From contig NNSG01000007.1 of assembly GCA_002256485.1 (NCBI GenBank), positions 1 through 64,000 on the forward strand: a stretch of 64,000 bases of DNA, written 5' to 3'. The first letter of the stretch is position 1. Every line of letters begins with the position of its first letter. The stretch comes from Fidelibacterota bacterium 408169 (lineage in GTDB: Bacteria; Fidelibacterota; Marinisomatia; Marinisomatales; TCS55). Positions 46,222 to 55,175 of the stretch are shown one piece after another. Under the pieces are notes generated by a model, which was not told the origin of the DNA, did not search any database, and saw only the letters and a program-made list of their open reading frames with translations. The position numbers and the translations under genes are program-made.

Positions 46222-46757
46222 CGTAATTCGTCCACTTTTCCTTCTTTTATGACGTTTTGGATATAAGAAATTAATCCACCCGCTTCAGCAACTTCAGCTA
46301 CAAATGGTGCCACAGGTGCAGCTTGAATTTCTTTACCAGTCGAAAGGTTTTTAATCTGCCCTGAAATAGGATCAACTTCCAATTCATCTCCAGTAGAAGC
46401 AATAGCTTCGATGCCTTTACATGTGATAAATGGGAGTCCATAATTAATAGCATTCCGAAATTGAAGTCGAGAAAATGATTCGGCTATAACAGCTTTAATG
46501 CCAGCGCCCATGAGACCTGTAATAACGTGTTCAATACTTTTTCCACCCCCAGCAAAATTATGTCCGGCAACGATAAATGAATACCCATTGGATTTAAATC
46601 CATTTTCTTGATCAAAGTCAGGATGAACGCCACCCATAACCCATTTGCTATTTTCTTCCTTGTCTAATGCGGAAGTCCAAAATTCCTGTTTAATGATATC
46701 ATAAGCAAATACATATCCTTCTGCTTTCCAAACCGTTCCTTTTAAATTATTCGCCAT
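46218..46757 (-). CDS. aconitase-family hydro-lyase, small subunit with unusual loop
   Basis: 179 residues from ATG 46757 (GGAG 9 bases upstream), overlapping the large-subunit stop by 11 bases. The fold markers of the swivel domain are present (GHNFAGGG, AESFSRLQFRNAINYGLP), but the canonical GSSREH loop is replaced by GGGKSIEH. The substrate-contacting Arg is therefore missing. This pair probably uses a different substrate from isopropylmalate or aconitate. Confidence 0.82.
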   Translation of the reverse strand: MANNLKGTVWKAEGYVFAYDIIKQEFWTSALDKEENSKWVMGGVHPDFDQENGFKSNGYSFIVAGHNFAGGGKSIEHVITGLMGAGIKAVIAESFSRLQFRNAINYGLPFITCKGIEAIASTGDELEVDPISGQIKNLSTGKEIQAAPVAPFVAEVAEAGGLISYIQNVIKEGKVDELR

Positions 46758-48048
46758 AGGTGACTCCAAAGTTTTTTGGCATAGGTAAATCTCTTGGATC
46801 AGCAATTCTCCCTGTAAGAGCAGAAGCAGCACAAACCGCTGGAGATGTTAAATATATTTCCGCAGACTTACTTCCCATCCGTCCTTTCATATTTCGATTT
46901 CCGGCACTCAATACAACATCACCATCTCCCGCAACACCACGATGGGTTCCGAAACAAGGTGCACATCCGGATGTGCCAATAGCAACGCCCGCCTTAACTA
47001 AAGTAGAAACATATCCTTTTTCCATGGCTTCCAAATATTGCGTTTGACTTGCAGGTACCATGAGCATATTTATATCTGGATGCACTTGTTTTCCTTCTAA
47101 AATTGCAGCCGCAATACCAAAATCTTCCACGCGACCATTTGTGCAGGTTCCTATGAATATTTGATTCAATTTTGTTCCAACCACTTCATCAACCGTCACT
47201 ACATCATCTAAATTATCCGGTTTCGCAACAACAGGGCCAACATTGGAAATATCAATTTCATATTCTGCTTCATATTCTGCGTTTGAGTCACTGGACATCA
47301 TTTCCCAATCGCCTTTAGCCACTCCATTTAAATAGGCTTGAGTTTTATCATCAGGAGCCACGATGCCATTTTTAGCTCCCAAGTCAACGGTCATATTGCA
47401 AAGAGAAATTCGTCCACCCATGGATAAATCACTCATCGCGGGACCATCATATTCTAACGCTTTATAAATAAGGTCTCCATTCCAATGCATCATATTCATA
47501 ATGTGAAGCGATAAATCTTTTCCCATGACCCAAGGTTGCCATTTCCCGGTTATGTGAAATTTCACTGTTTCAGGAACACGAAACCATCCTTTTCCCGTGG
47601 CCATAGCAACGGCGGCATCAGTGACACTTACAGCATTCCCAACTGCACCAACTGCGCCATATGAATTGGCGTGAGAGTCGGTTCCGATGCTGATGGTTCC
47701 AGGAAGAACATGACCATCTTCTACCATGATTTGATGTGCGATCCCTTGCTTCCCAAAATCATAAAAATGAGTCACATTATGTGCCTTGACGATTTCACGC
47801 CATTCGTTTAGTAAATTGGCAAATGCTTCGGTGGGGGGTGGAACTAAATGGTCTGAAACACAAATAACCTTATCGCGATCAAAGAGATCTTTTGCACCTA
47901 AAGAGTCAAATATATTAAAGGTGGATTTTCCTAAATAATCCATCGTCATGATGGAATTCACATCCGCCCAAACCAATTCTCCGGGTCGCACAGAATCTCG
48001 CCCACTCTGTTGTGCCATAATTATTTCTGTCAGTGTCAAGCCTGCCAT
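46747..48048 (-). CDS. aconitase-family hydro-lyase, large subunit
   Basis: 433 residues. Cluster ligands lie in FIGTCTNGRVEDF and GCAPCFGTHRG; HQIMVEDGHVLPG and GTDSHANSYGAVGA are family-typical. First gene of the long catabolic operon, reading away from the divergent GntR gene, with a GntR-type operator in the shared 180-base gap. Its closest functional partner is the noncanonical small subunit immediately downstream. Confidence 0.9.
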   Translation of the reverse strand: MAGLTLTEIIMAQQSGRDSVRPGELVWADVNSIMTMDYLGKSTFNIFDSLGAKDLFDRDKVICVSDHLVPPPTEAFANLLNEWREIVKAHNVTHFYDFGKQGIAHQIMVEDGHVLPGTISIGTDSHANSYGAVGAVGNAVSVTDAAVAMATGKGWFRVPETVKFHITGKWQPWVMGKDLSLHIMNMMHWNGDLIYKALEYDGPAMSDLSMGGRISLCNMTVDLGAKNGIVAPDDKTQAYLNGVAKGDWEMMSSDSNAEYEAEYEIDISNVGPVVAKPDNLDDVVTVDEVVGTKLNQIFIGTCTNGRVEDFGIAAAILEGKQVHPDINMLMVPASQTQYLEAMEKGYVSTLVKAGVAIGTSGCAPCFGTHRGVAGDGDVVLSAGNRNMKGRMGSKSAEIYLTSPAVCAASALTGRIADPRDLPMPKNFGVTYGE

Positions 48049-48121
48049 TGTTTATCAATTCTCCTTTATTCTTTTCTCATTATATACAATTAACTATATG
48101 ATTATCGAATGAATTATTGTA

Positions 48122-48154
48122 GGTTTAATGGTATGATGGTATGACCTTTAAACC
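48122..48154. promoter_or_regulatory. GntR/FadR-type operator, copy 4 (extended inverted repeat)
   Basis: The 19-bp core is TGGTATGATGGTATGACCT (48129-48147). Additional arms GGTTTAA (48122-48128) and TTAAACC (48148-48154) are centred on the same base. It sits in the divergent gap between the hydro-lyase operon and the GntR gene and could control both directions. Confidence 0.8.
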
Positions 48155-48228
48155 ATTAATATAATAAAGAGACTAAAGATTTATTTCAACTTTTGCAATA
48201 CAATTTTATCCAAAAATAGGACTTTTAT

Positions 48229-48936
48229 ATGATTGTTAAATACAAACCAATAGGACCGCAAAAAAAACTATATAAAAATATTGTAAGCCAAGTTAGAGAA
48301 ATGATTATTTCAGGTACTTTGAAAAAAGGTGATCGCTTGCCATCTGAAAGAGATCTGGCTAATCAATTTGGAGTTAGCAGAACAGCTGTCCGTGAGGCAA
48401 TTAAATCTCTCTCTGAAATAGGTTTAGTTGATATTATGGTAGGTCGTGGAACGTTTGTTGCCAATAACACAGCTGATAGAATTGTAGAATCTGTTGATTT
48501 ATTATTGAATGTTGAGCAGGTAAAAATGGAAGACCTTCATTATGCCCGTAATGTGTTGGAAATGCCAATTGCTCGGCTGGCTGCGAGGAATTGCACAGAT
48601 GAAAATATTAAACAATTGAGTAGTTTATTAGACCAAATGGAATCCAATCAAAAACACACTAAAAAGTTTATTGACGCAGATACAGAATTCCATGTAGAAC
48701 TTGCCAGGGCTACTGGAAACTCAGCATTTGTAGTACTAATACAAGCGATAATACAAATTTTGAAAAGGGAGAGAACATATTCTCTTAATTTTCAAGATCA
48801 AACAACAGTTGCTTTAGAACATCATAAAGAAATATTAGAACTTGTCAAACAAAAAGACGAAAAAGGTGCTGAAAAAGCAATGAAGTCTCACCTGGATGAT
48901 GTACAGCATGTATTGATTTCAATCAAGGATGGTTAA
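48229..48936 (+). CDS. FadR-subfamily GntR transcriptional regulator
   Basis: 235 residues. The N-terminal winged helix reads GTLKKGDRLPSERDLANQFGVSRTAVREAIKSL (residues 29-61), and the FCD ligand domain holds the metal-binding His/Asp pattern (DADTEFHVELARATGN). FadR-type GntR proteins bind TGGT-N3-ACCA sites, as found in front of this gene and at three other places. It probably senses an acid intermediate of the pathway. AGGA precedes the ATG. Confidence 0.92.
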   Translation: MIVKYKPIGPQKKLYKNIVSQVREMIISGTLKKGDRLPSERDLANQFGVSRTAVREAIKSLSEIGLVDIMVGRGTFVANNTADRIVESVDLLLNVEQVKMEDLHYARNVLEMPIARLAARNCTDENIKQLSSLLDQMESNQKHTKKFIDADTEFHVELARATGNSAFVVLIQAIIQILKRERTYSLNFQDQTTVALEHHKEILELVKQKDEKGAEKAMKSHLDDVQHVLISIKDG

Positions 48937-50132
48937 TGACTCAAAATAGTGGATTACCTTTAAATAATATTAAGGTAATAGAATTTACTCATGCAGTAAT
49001 GGGACCCTCTTGCGGTCTCGTGTTGGCAGATTTAGGTGCAGAAATTATACGAATCGAACCGAACACAGGTGACCCCACTCGACGCTTGCGAGGGTTTGGA
49101 ATTGGTTATTATCCATTTTATAATCGAAATAAAAAGAGTTTGGCAGTCAATATAAAAACAAAAGAGGGAATGGAGATCATAAATAAATTGATTGAACAAT
49201 CAGATATATTGATTGAAAACTTTGGCCCAGGAACAATGGATAGGCTAGGTTATGGTTATGAATCAATGAGCAAAATCAATCCCTCATTAATATATGCATC
49301 ATTAAAAGGATTCCTGAAAGGACCCTACGAAAAACGCCACGCTATGGATGAAGTAGTCCAAATGATGGGCGGGTTGGCTTATATGACTGGCCCGCCAGGA
49401 GAACCGACAAGAGCTGGAGCATCCATTATTGATATAACAGGGGGAATGTTTGCTGTCATTGGAATACTAGCAGCTTTGCATGAAAGAGAATTAACAGGAA
49501 AAGGTACATTTGTTAAAAGTGCCTTATTCGAAAGCTGTGTATTTCTTATGGGTCAGCATATGGCATATGCATCTATGACAGATGAACCTGTACCACCAAT
49601 GCCTGCACGAGTAAGTGCTTGGGCTGTGTATAGAATTTTTGATACGAAAGATAATGAAAAAGTTTTTGTTGGGTTAATTAGTGATAAACATTGGGAAAGG
49701 TTTTGTTCAACTTTTGATAGGGACGATCTTTTTAAAGATAACCGACTGGTAACTAATAATGACCGCATTAGAGAGAGAGAATGGTTATTACCGGATTTAG
49801 AAGATATGATGATAAAATTTACCAAATCAGAAATTATTGATTGCTGTCTTGAAGCTGATATTCCATTTGCACCAATAGCAACTCCTGAAGATTTATTTTC
49901 TGATCCACAATTGGATCAATCAAGAGGTTTGCTGGAAACTGTATTCCCCAACGGAACGAAGTCAAAAATGCCTAGAATCCCTTTAGAATTTGGAGAATCA
50001 GATTTCAATTTGCGTTCAAATCCACCTGAAAAAATAGGTTTAAATACTATAGAGGTATTGGAGAATTTAGGATTTGAAACAAATGAAATTGAAAGATTGA
50101 AAGATAATAAAATAATTCATTATGAATCATAA
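48936..50132 (+). CDS. CaiB/BaiF family CoA-transferase
   Basis: 398 residues. Catalytic Asp166 lies in GASIIDITGG; the N-terminal IKVIEFTHAVMGPSCGLVLADLGAEIIRIEP and the GFGPGT-like ENFGPGTMDRLG segment are family marks. Class III CoA-transferases move CoA between acyl-CoA esters. Its start shares a base with the GntR stop, so the regulator and enzyme are co-translated. Supplies the CoA ester that an HMG-CoA-lyase-like enzyme could cleave. Confidence 0.92.
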   Translation: MTQNSGLPLNNIKVIEFTHAVMGPSCGLVLADLGAEIIRIEPNTGDPTRRLRGFGIGYYPFYNRNKKSLAVNIKTKEGMEIINKLIEQSDILIENFGPGTMDRLGYGYESMSKINPSLIYASLKGFLKGPYEKRHAMDEVVQMMGGLAYMTGPPGEPTRAGASIIDITGGMFAVIGILAALHERELTGKGTFVKSALFESCVFLMGQHMAYASMTDEPVPPMPARVSAWAVYRIFDTKDNEKVFVGLISDKHWERFCSTFDRDDLFKDNRLVTNNDRIREREWLLPDLEDMMIKFTKSEIIDCCLEADIPFAPIATPEDLFSDPQLDQSRGLLETVFPNGTKSKMPRIPLEFGESDFNLRSNPPEKIGLNTIEVLENLGFETNEIERLKDNKIIHYES

Positions 50133-50143
50133 TTGAGAATAAT

Positions 50144-51289
50144 ATGGATAAATATTCTGTAGTTATAGCATTTGTTATATTAAGCTTGAATACAACGTCA
50201 ATTTTATCTGGAAATGAACCAGACTGGAAACAACGGGATAAAAGGGAGTTACCCACATATAAAGTTCCAAATCTAGCAGAAAATGGAGAAGCTTATTATG
50301 CACCGGACGGCATTCATCTCATCGCCCAGGTAGATGACCCGGATGCACAAAAGCCGGGCCGAGGAAAAGTGGGTGGCGCCTTGACCTACACCTTCACCGA
50401 TAAGGGTGAAGATATACAGCGCATTAATGACCGGGGACACGATGCCTGTTCATGGTTCTATCCAAATGAAAAACGGTTATTATGGACTTCAACAAGAGAC
50501 CATGTGGATGATATGCCTGCGGGGAATTGGTCAGATGATGATGATTATCCACAAGGATCAGAAATATATTCATCTGATCTAGCTGGTAATGATATAAAAC
50601 GCTTGACAAATAATAAATGGTATGATGCAGAAGGAACAGTTTCTCCTGACGGAAAATGGATTGTTTTCGGTCGTCAAATTAATGGAAATGCTGATCTTTG
50701 GCGAATGAAATCTGACGGTTCAGAACAAACGCAATTGACATTTACATCTGATTGGCAGGAGGGAGAAGCTTATTTTTTGCCGGACAATGAAACTGTAATT
50801 TTCCGCGCCTGGAAAAAAAGCGAAAAAGATGCACTAGATAGAATGGATTTGAAAAATGGTACACATACCCAAACACCTATGAATATTTATTCACTTAAAA
50901 TTTTGGGAGATGATCGAGATGTTCAGCAGAGAACATTTTCTTATGATACGAATTGGGCGCCGTTTCCTGCGCCGGACGGTCGCCATTTTTTGGTGGTTCG
51001 AATAATTGAAGGACATAATTGGGAATTGTATCTTGGTGATTTAGCAGATGGCAGTTATTTAAAACGCATTACCTACAATACCGGTTGGGATGGAATGGGT
51101 GCATTTTCACCTGATGGTAATAAGATGGTCTTTACCAGCGGCGAGCCAGGCAGTTGGTCATTGTATTCCTATGTAATGGATGTATCTTCATTAAACTTGG
51201 GACCAGAAAATTATAAAGGTGTACCCCAAAAGTCTAAGGCTCCCAAGGGATGGTTGGAAAATCCTGCAGATTTTGCAGAGTGGAGATAA
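50144..51289 (+). CDS. TolB/WD40-like beta-propeller protein, secreted
   Basis: 381 residues with a signal peptide. Repeated PD40-type blades: AYYAPDGIHLIAQ, GTVSPDGKWIVFGRQ, AYFLPDNETVIFRAW, PFPAPDGRHFLVV and GAFSPDGNKMVFTS. The fold binds ligands or proteins in the periplasm; no catalytic residues are evident. It starts 11 bases after the CoA-transferase stop, within the regulated operon. Confidence 0.8.
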   Translation: MDKYSVVIAFVILSLNTTSILSGNEPDWKQRDKRELPTYKVPNLAENGEAYYAPDGIHLIAQVDDPDAQKPGRGKVGGALTYTFTDKGEDIQRINDRGHDACSWFYPNEKRLLWTSTRDHVDDMPAGNWSDDDDYPQGSEIYSSDLAGNDIKRLTNNKWYDAEGTVSPDGKWIVFGRQINGNADLWRMKSDGSEQTQLTFTSDWQEGEAYFLPDNETVIFRAWKKSEKDALDRMDLKNGTHTQTPMNIYSLKILGDDRDVQQRTFSYDTNWAPFPAPDGRHFLVVRIIEGHNWELYLGDLADGSYLKRITYNTGWDGMGAFSPDGNKMVFTSGEPGSWSLYSYVMDVSSLNLGPENYKGVPQKSKAPKGWLENPADFAEWR

Positions 51290-51318
51290 TTAATTATTTA
51301 ATCAACGAATGATTCTCG

Positions 51319-52779
51319 ATGCAATTTGATATAATTATTAAAAACGTTCGCTTAGTACGACCGAATGTTTCAACAGTTGACCAAGTGGATATTGGAATAA
51401 AGGGCGGAAAGATTGTCAAAGTAGATCCTTATCTTCATCCACATGAAGCTAAGACCATTGTAGATGGGAAAAATCATATGGCATTTCCAGGATTGGTAGA
51501 TGCTCATATGCATACAGGGATTTATACACATTTAAAAGATGATGCTATTACAGAAAGTCGAGCAGCAGCGATGGGAGGTGTTACATCAAGTATTAATTAT
51601 ATGAGAACAGGTCAATATTATCTGAATAAATCTGGTCTTTATAATGACTTTTTCCCGGAGGTGCTGAACATATCAAATGGAAGATTCCATGTGGATTATG
51701 CTTATCATCTTGCGCCGATGATGGGAAGTCATATTAATGAAATAGAGCCACTTATTGAAGAATTTGGTGTTACATCGTTTAAAATATTTATGTTTTATGG
51801 AAGCCACGGTCTTCATGGAAAATCTGATGATCAATCGAATTTTCTTATGATTGGGCCAGATGATAAGTATGATACAGCTCATTTTGAATTCATTATGCGT
51901 GGAATTCATAAAGCAATGGAAAAATTTCCAGATAAAAAAGACATTATCAGTTTAAGCCTTCATTGTGAAACCGCGGAGATTATGACTGCTTATACAAAGC
52001 TTGTGGAACAGGAGGGAACTCTCTCAGGGTTACGAGCATATAGCGCATCTCGTCCACCACATTCAGAAGGATTGGCTATTTTTATAGCATCATATCTTGC
52101 AAATGAAACGAATTGTGCAAATATCAATTTATTACATTTATCTTCAAGAAAGGCCATAGATGCAGCTATGATAATGGAGGCAACTTTTCCTCATATCAAT
52201 TTTAAAAAAGAGGTTACGGTTGGACATCTTTTGCTCGATGTAGATTGCCCAAATGGGAATTATGCCAAAGTAAATCCACCAATTCGACCCAGAGAAGATG
52301 TAGATGCTTTGTGGGAATCACTTAAGGATGGGCACATTGATTGGGTTGTAAGTGATCATGCATGTTGTTCGAAAGAAATGAAAGTAGATGCTGAAAAACC
52401 TGATGAAATTTTTCTTGCTAAATCCGGTTTTGGAGGTACAGAATATTTATTATCCGGAATATTTAGTGAAGGAACCAATAGAGGTGTGTCGCCAAATAAA
52501 ATAGCTGAATTAGTTTGTTGGAACCCAGCAAAGCGTTTTGGGCTTTTATCCAAAGGTGATATTGCTCCCGGATTTGATGCAGATATTGTTCTTTTTGATC
52601 CGGATGAAACATTTACAGTTCGAGCTGAAGATTCTGAATCTTCCCAAGGATATTCACCTTTTGAGGGATATGAATTAACCGGCAAAGTGAAAACAACATT
52701 ATTAAGAGGAAATATAATTTGCGAAAATGGAAAAGTGATTGGTGAACCAAACGGGAAATATCTTTCACGTCCATATTAA
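51319..52779 (+). CDS. dihydropyrimidinase / D-hydantoinase-like amidohydrolase
   Basis: 486 residues. The binuclear metal site is complete: H63 and H65 in DAHMHTG, Lys155 in TSFKIFMFY as the carboxylated bridging residue, H215 in SLHCETAE, H273 in LLHLSSRKA and Asp346 in VVSDHACC. It opens cyclic amides or imides to the N-carbamoyl or amic acid form. A cyclic amide hydrolase here plus the hydantoinase A/B pair across the promoter points to a nitrogen heterocycle or cyclic imide as substrate (inferred). Confidence 0.9.
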   Translation: MQFDIIIKNVRLVRPNVSTVDQVDIGIKGGKIVKVDPYLHPHEAKTIVDGKNHMAFPGLVDAHMHTGIYTHLKDDAITESRAAAMGGVTSSINYMRTGQYYLNKSGLYNDFFPEVLNISNGRFHVDYAYHLAPMMGSHINEIEPLIEEFGVTSFKIFMFYGSHGLHGKSDDQSNFLMIGPDDKYDTAHFEFIMRGIHKAMEKFPDKKDIISLSLHCETAEIMTAYTKLVEQEGTLSGLRAYSASRPPHSEGLAIFIASYLANETNCANINLLHLSSRKAIDAAMIMEATFPHINFKKEVTVGHLLLDVDCPNGNYAKVNPPIRPREDVDALWESLKDGHIDWVVSDHACCSKEMKVDAEKPDEIFLAKSGFGGTEYLLSGIFSEGTNRGVSPNKIAELVCWNPAKRFGLLSKGDIAPGFDADIVLFDPDETFTVRAEDSESSQGYSPFEGYELTGKVKTTLLRGNIICENGKVIGEPNGKYLSRPY

Positions 52780-52801
52780 TTAACCAATAGAAAGGATAAT
52801 A

Positions 52802-53179
52802 ATGGAATTCAATATTTTACAACTTGCAGTGATTTATATTGTTATAGCATTAATTTTCTATACAATTGCTGTTTGGGGTGAACGAATTGCAGGAAGGTTA
52901 AAAGGATGGCATTTGGGCTTTTTTTGGACAGGTTTAGCTGCAGATTTTACAGGAACAAATTATATGAAAATTATAGCTGGTGGAATTAATCTAAATCTTC
53001 ATGGTCTAACCGGGATAATTGCCATCATCTTGATGCTCGTTCATACCATTTGGGCAACAGTAGTACTGGTAAGAAAAGATGAAAATGCTGTTTTAAGTTT
53101 TCACAAATTTAGTACAATTGTATGGCTGATTTGGTTAATACCCTTTATGACGGGTGTAATAATTGGTTTAATGAAATAG
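52802..53179 (+). CDS. HsmA-family (TIGR03987-like) membrane protein
   Basis: 125 residues with four helices. Segments FYTIAVWGERIAGRLKGWH, LHGLTGIIAIILMLVHTIWA and FHKFSTIVWLIWLIP match this small family. His residues near membrane ends could bind heme. AAAGGA precedes the ATG. A distant paralogue lies beside the cytochrome b genes at 6415-6798. It is the first of three small membrane genes in a row. Confidence 0.78.
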   Translation: MEFNILQLAVIYIVIALIFYTIAVWGERIAGRLKGWHLGFFWTGLAADFTGTNYMKIIAGGINLNLHGLTGIIAIILMLVHTIWATVVLVRKDENAVLSFHKFSTIVWLIWLIPFMTGVIIGLMK

Positions 53180-53199
53180 TATTAATATAGGGAGTGCAA

Positions 53200-53721
53200 A
53201 TGGATTGGTTAACGATTTTAGTTCTCTGGATACATGTTATTTTTATTGTTGTCTGGCTGGGGAGTGATTTTGTGGTTTTCAGTCTTAGTTGGAGCCTGAT
53301 GAACAGGGATTTGCCTATTGATGTACGATTGGATAGAGCCAAACTTGCTCAAAAATTTGACATGTGGGTAACAAAAGTGTTTCTGTCAACCCCGATAATT
53401 GGTTTAGCACTGTCTTGGTTGAGATGGAGAAGTTTAGAACCATTAATAATATTACCATGGATGAATATTAAACTGATACTTTTTAGCATAATTCTATTAT
53501 TGGCTATTTTATTGATTACAGGTGCTGCAGGAACTGTAGGTGTTTTACAGTCCATAAAAGATGGAAATGGGGACGAGGAAGAAAATGAAGCACTTTTAAC
53601 TAAAAGAGTTAAAGATCTTGCATATCCTGCTATTACTCTTCACATTTTATTGGCTCTGATAATTATTATAACATTAGTTGGCTCAAGAATGGGTACACCT
53701 ATGATGGAAGGGGGTTGGTAA
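53200..53721 (+). CDS. CopD/DUF2269-like membrane protein
   Basis: 173 residues from ATG 53200 (GGGAG 5 bases upstream, preferred to a GTG 6 bases earlier). Four helices; WIHVIFIVVWLGSDFVVF at the start has the His/Trp pattern of CopD-like and urate-oxidase-anchor membrane domains. A second His lies in the last helix (ITLHILLAL). Possibly a membrane heme-binding redox partner. Part of the operon of three small membrane genes. Confidence 0.7.
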   Translation: MDWLTILVLWIHVIFIVVWLGSDFVVFSLSWSLMNRDLPIDVRLDRAKLAQKFDMWVTKVFLSTPIIGLALSWLRWRSLEPLIILPWMNIKLILFSIILLLAILLITGAAGTVGVLQSIKDGNGDEEENEALLTKRVKDLAYPAITLHILLALIIIITLVGSRMGTPMMEGGW

Positions 53722-53722
53722 T

Positions 53723-53905
53723 ATGTGGATATTAAAAGTTTTTTGGATAGAAATGATTATTTTTCCAATCATTCTGGTTTATTTGTTTCTGGATGTTTCA
53801 AACAAATCCGGACTGCAAATTGCAGGACTTATAATGTATGCAATCGTTTTCTTTTCTGCTATTGCTGGTTATTTATATACATGGAATAAGAAAAAAAAGG
53901 ACTAA
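53723..53905 (+). CDS. small two-helix membrane protein
   Basis: 60 residues with two hydrophobic helices and a basic C-terminus (KKKKD). The ATG follows the previous stop by one base, which supports it as a real translated gene. Function unknown; likely a subunit of a membrane assembly with the two preceding proteins. Confidence 0.65.
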   Translation: MWILKVFWIEMIIFPIILVYLFLDVSNKSGLQIAGLIMYAIVFFSAIAGYLYTWNKKKKD

Positions 53906-53964
53906 TCAGATAAAGCTGCAAATGAATAATCTGTTAAATAAAATAAAACAATGGTCTTATCTCT

Positions 53965-55161
53965 GTGATTAAATATATTATTAATATTTTGGTATTATCT
54001 ATTGTGTTGTATAATCCATTGTGGTGTAAAAATACCAAAAGTAAAATTGCTGAAGAAGGAAATACAACTCGAAAAGTACATATAGAATATTCTATTAATG
54101 TAATGACTGAATCTATGTCTAACATTTCAGGAGGAATTAAAAAAGGAACAGCGTATAACGGTTTAGTGCAATCTGGTATGGACATTTCTATTGGTTCCAG
54201 CCTATTTAGAGGAAGTTTTCTTCTATTGTCGGGAGACAATCCTTCAGATTTAATTGGAGATGGTTTAGGAGCGAGTAATATGCATGGGTATAATAGTTTA
54301 CGATTGTATGAAATATGGTATGAGCGAAGATTGCTGCATGACAAATTGAATGTTAGAATAGGAAGTCTTTTGGCAGATGCAGAATTTTCAGTAAATGATT
54401 TAGGAGGACTTTTTATCAATAGTGCATTTGGCTGGCCGGCATACATTTCCGGCAATACAGTGAATACCGGACCAGCATTTTTTGTTACAGCTCCGGGAGT
54501 GAGGATTCGTTATACAATAGATGATCAATCAAATTTGCAGGCGGGTATATATGATGGAGACCCTTTTGACAATCTGGAGGGAGATGGGAAAATAACCGCT
54601 CATGGAAATCACTGGAAAATTTCAAAGGGCCAGGGAATATTTTCTATTGGTGAATATGGGAGAAAATTCAAGAAGAGTGATGGTGGAAATGTGAAACTAG
54701 GATTTTGGAATTATTCTAATTGGAATACAGAAGGGTACTATCCAAAAAATATAACCGGACTATATTTTTCATCAGAAGTATTCATGTCCTCTTTGTTACA
54801 ATATAAAATTTTTGGTGTATTTTTCAGGGCAGGAGTCAGTATATCTAATCATGAAGATTTTTATAGTTCAACTGTTGATGGTGGATTCCTATTTAATAAT
54901 CTTTTCCCTTTTTTAAAAAATGATGTATTGGGGTTTGGATTAGCGTTTGGGAAAATTGCAGGCGGAAGGCATTATTATTTACCTGAAAACGATCAATATA
55001 TTCCAATGGATTATGAAATGGCAATTGAATCCTCTTTACGGTTTCAGATTTATCCATGGCTGGAAGCTCAACCTGACATTCAATTTATTTTCCACCCAGG
55101 AGGTGGGTCAATTGTTGAAGATGCAACTGTTACTTCAATTCGGTTTATCATAAGCGATTAA
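53965..55161 (+). CDS. OprB-type carbohydrate-selective porin
   Basis: 398 residues from a GTG start (no clear ribosome-binding site; the N-terminus is uncertain). Signal peptide, then alternating amphipathic strands; LRLYEIWYERRLLHDKLNVRIG, GWPAYISG and QAGIYDGDPFDNLEGDG are family landmarks. OprB porins pass sugars and other small polar solutes through the outer membrane. It would admit the substrate of the catabolic cluster (inferred). Confidence 0.82.
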   Translation: MIKYIINILVLSIVLYNPLWCKNTKSKIAEEGNTTRKVHIEYSINVMTESMSNISGGIKKGTAYNGLVQSGMDISIGSSLFRGSFLLLSGDNPSDLIGDGLGASNMHGYNSLRLYEIWYERRLLHDKLNVRIGSLLADAEFSVNDLGGLFINSAFGWPAYISGNTVNTGPAFFVTAPGVRIRYTIDDQSNLQAGIYDGDPFDNLEGDGKITAHGNHWKISKGQGIFSIGEYGRKFKKSDGGNVKLGFWNYSNWNTEGYYPKNITGLYFSSEVFMSSLLQYKIFGVFFRAGVSISNHEDFYSSTVDGGFLFNNLFPFLKNDVLGFGLAFGKIAGGRHYYLPENDQYIPMDYEMAIESSLRFQIYPWLEAQPDIQFIFHPGGGSIVEDATVTSIRFIISD

Positions 55162-55175
55162 GATAGGAGCCCAGC

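Noticed and set aside
50621-50630. Further GntR-type operator (TGGTATGATG)
   Set aside because: It is inside the beta-propeller coding region and only the left half matches.
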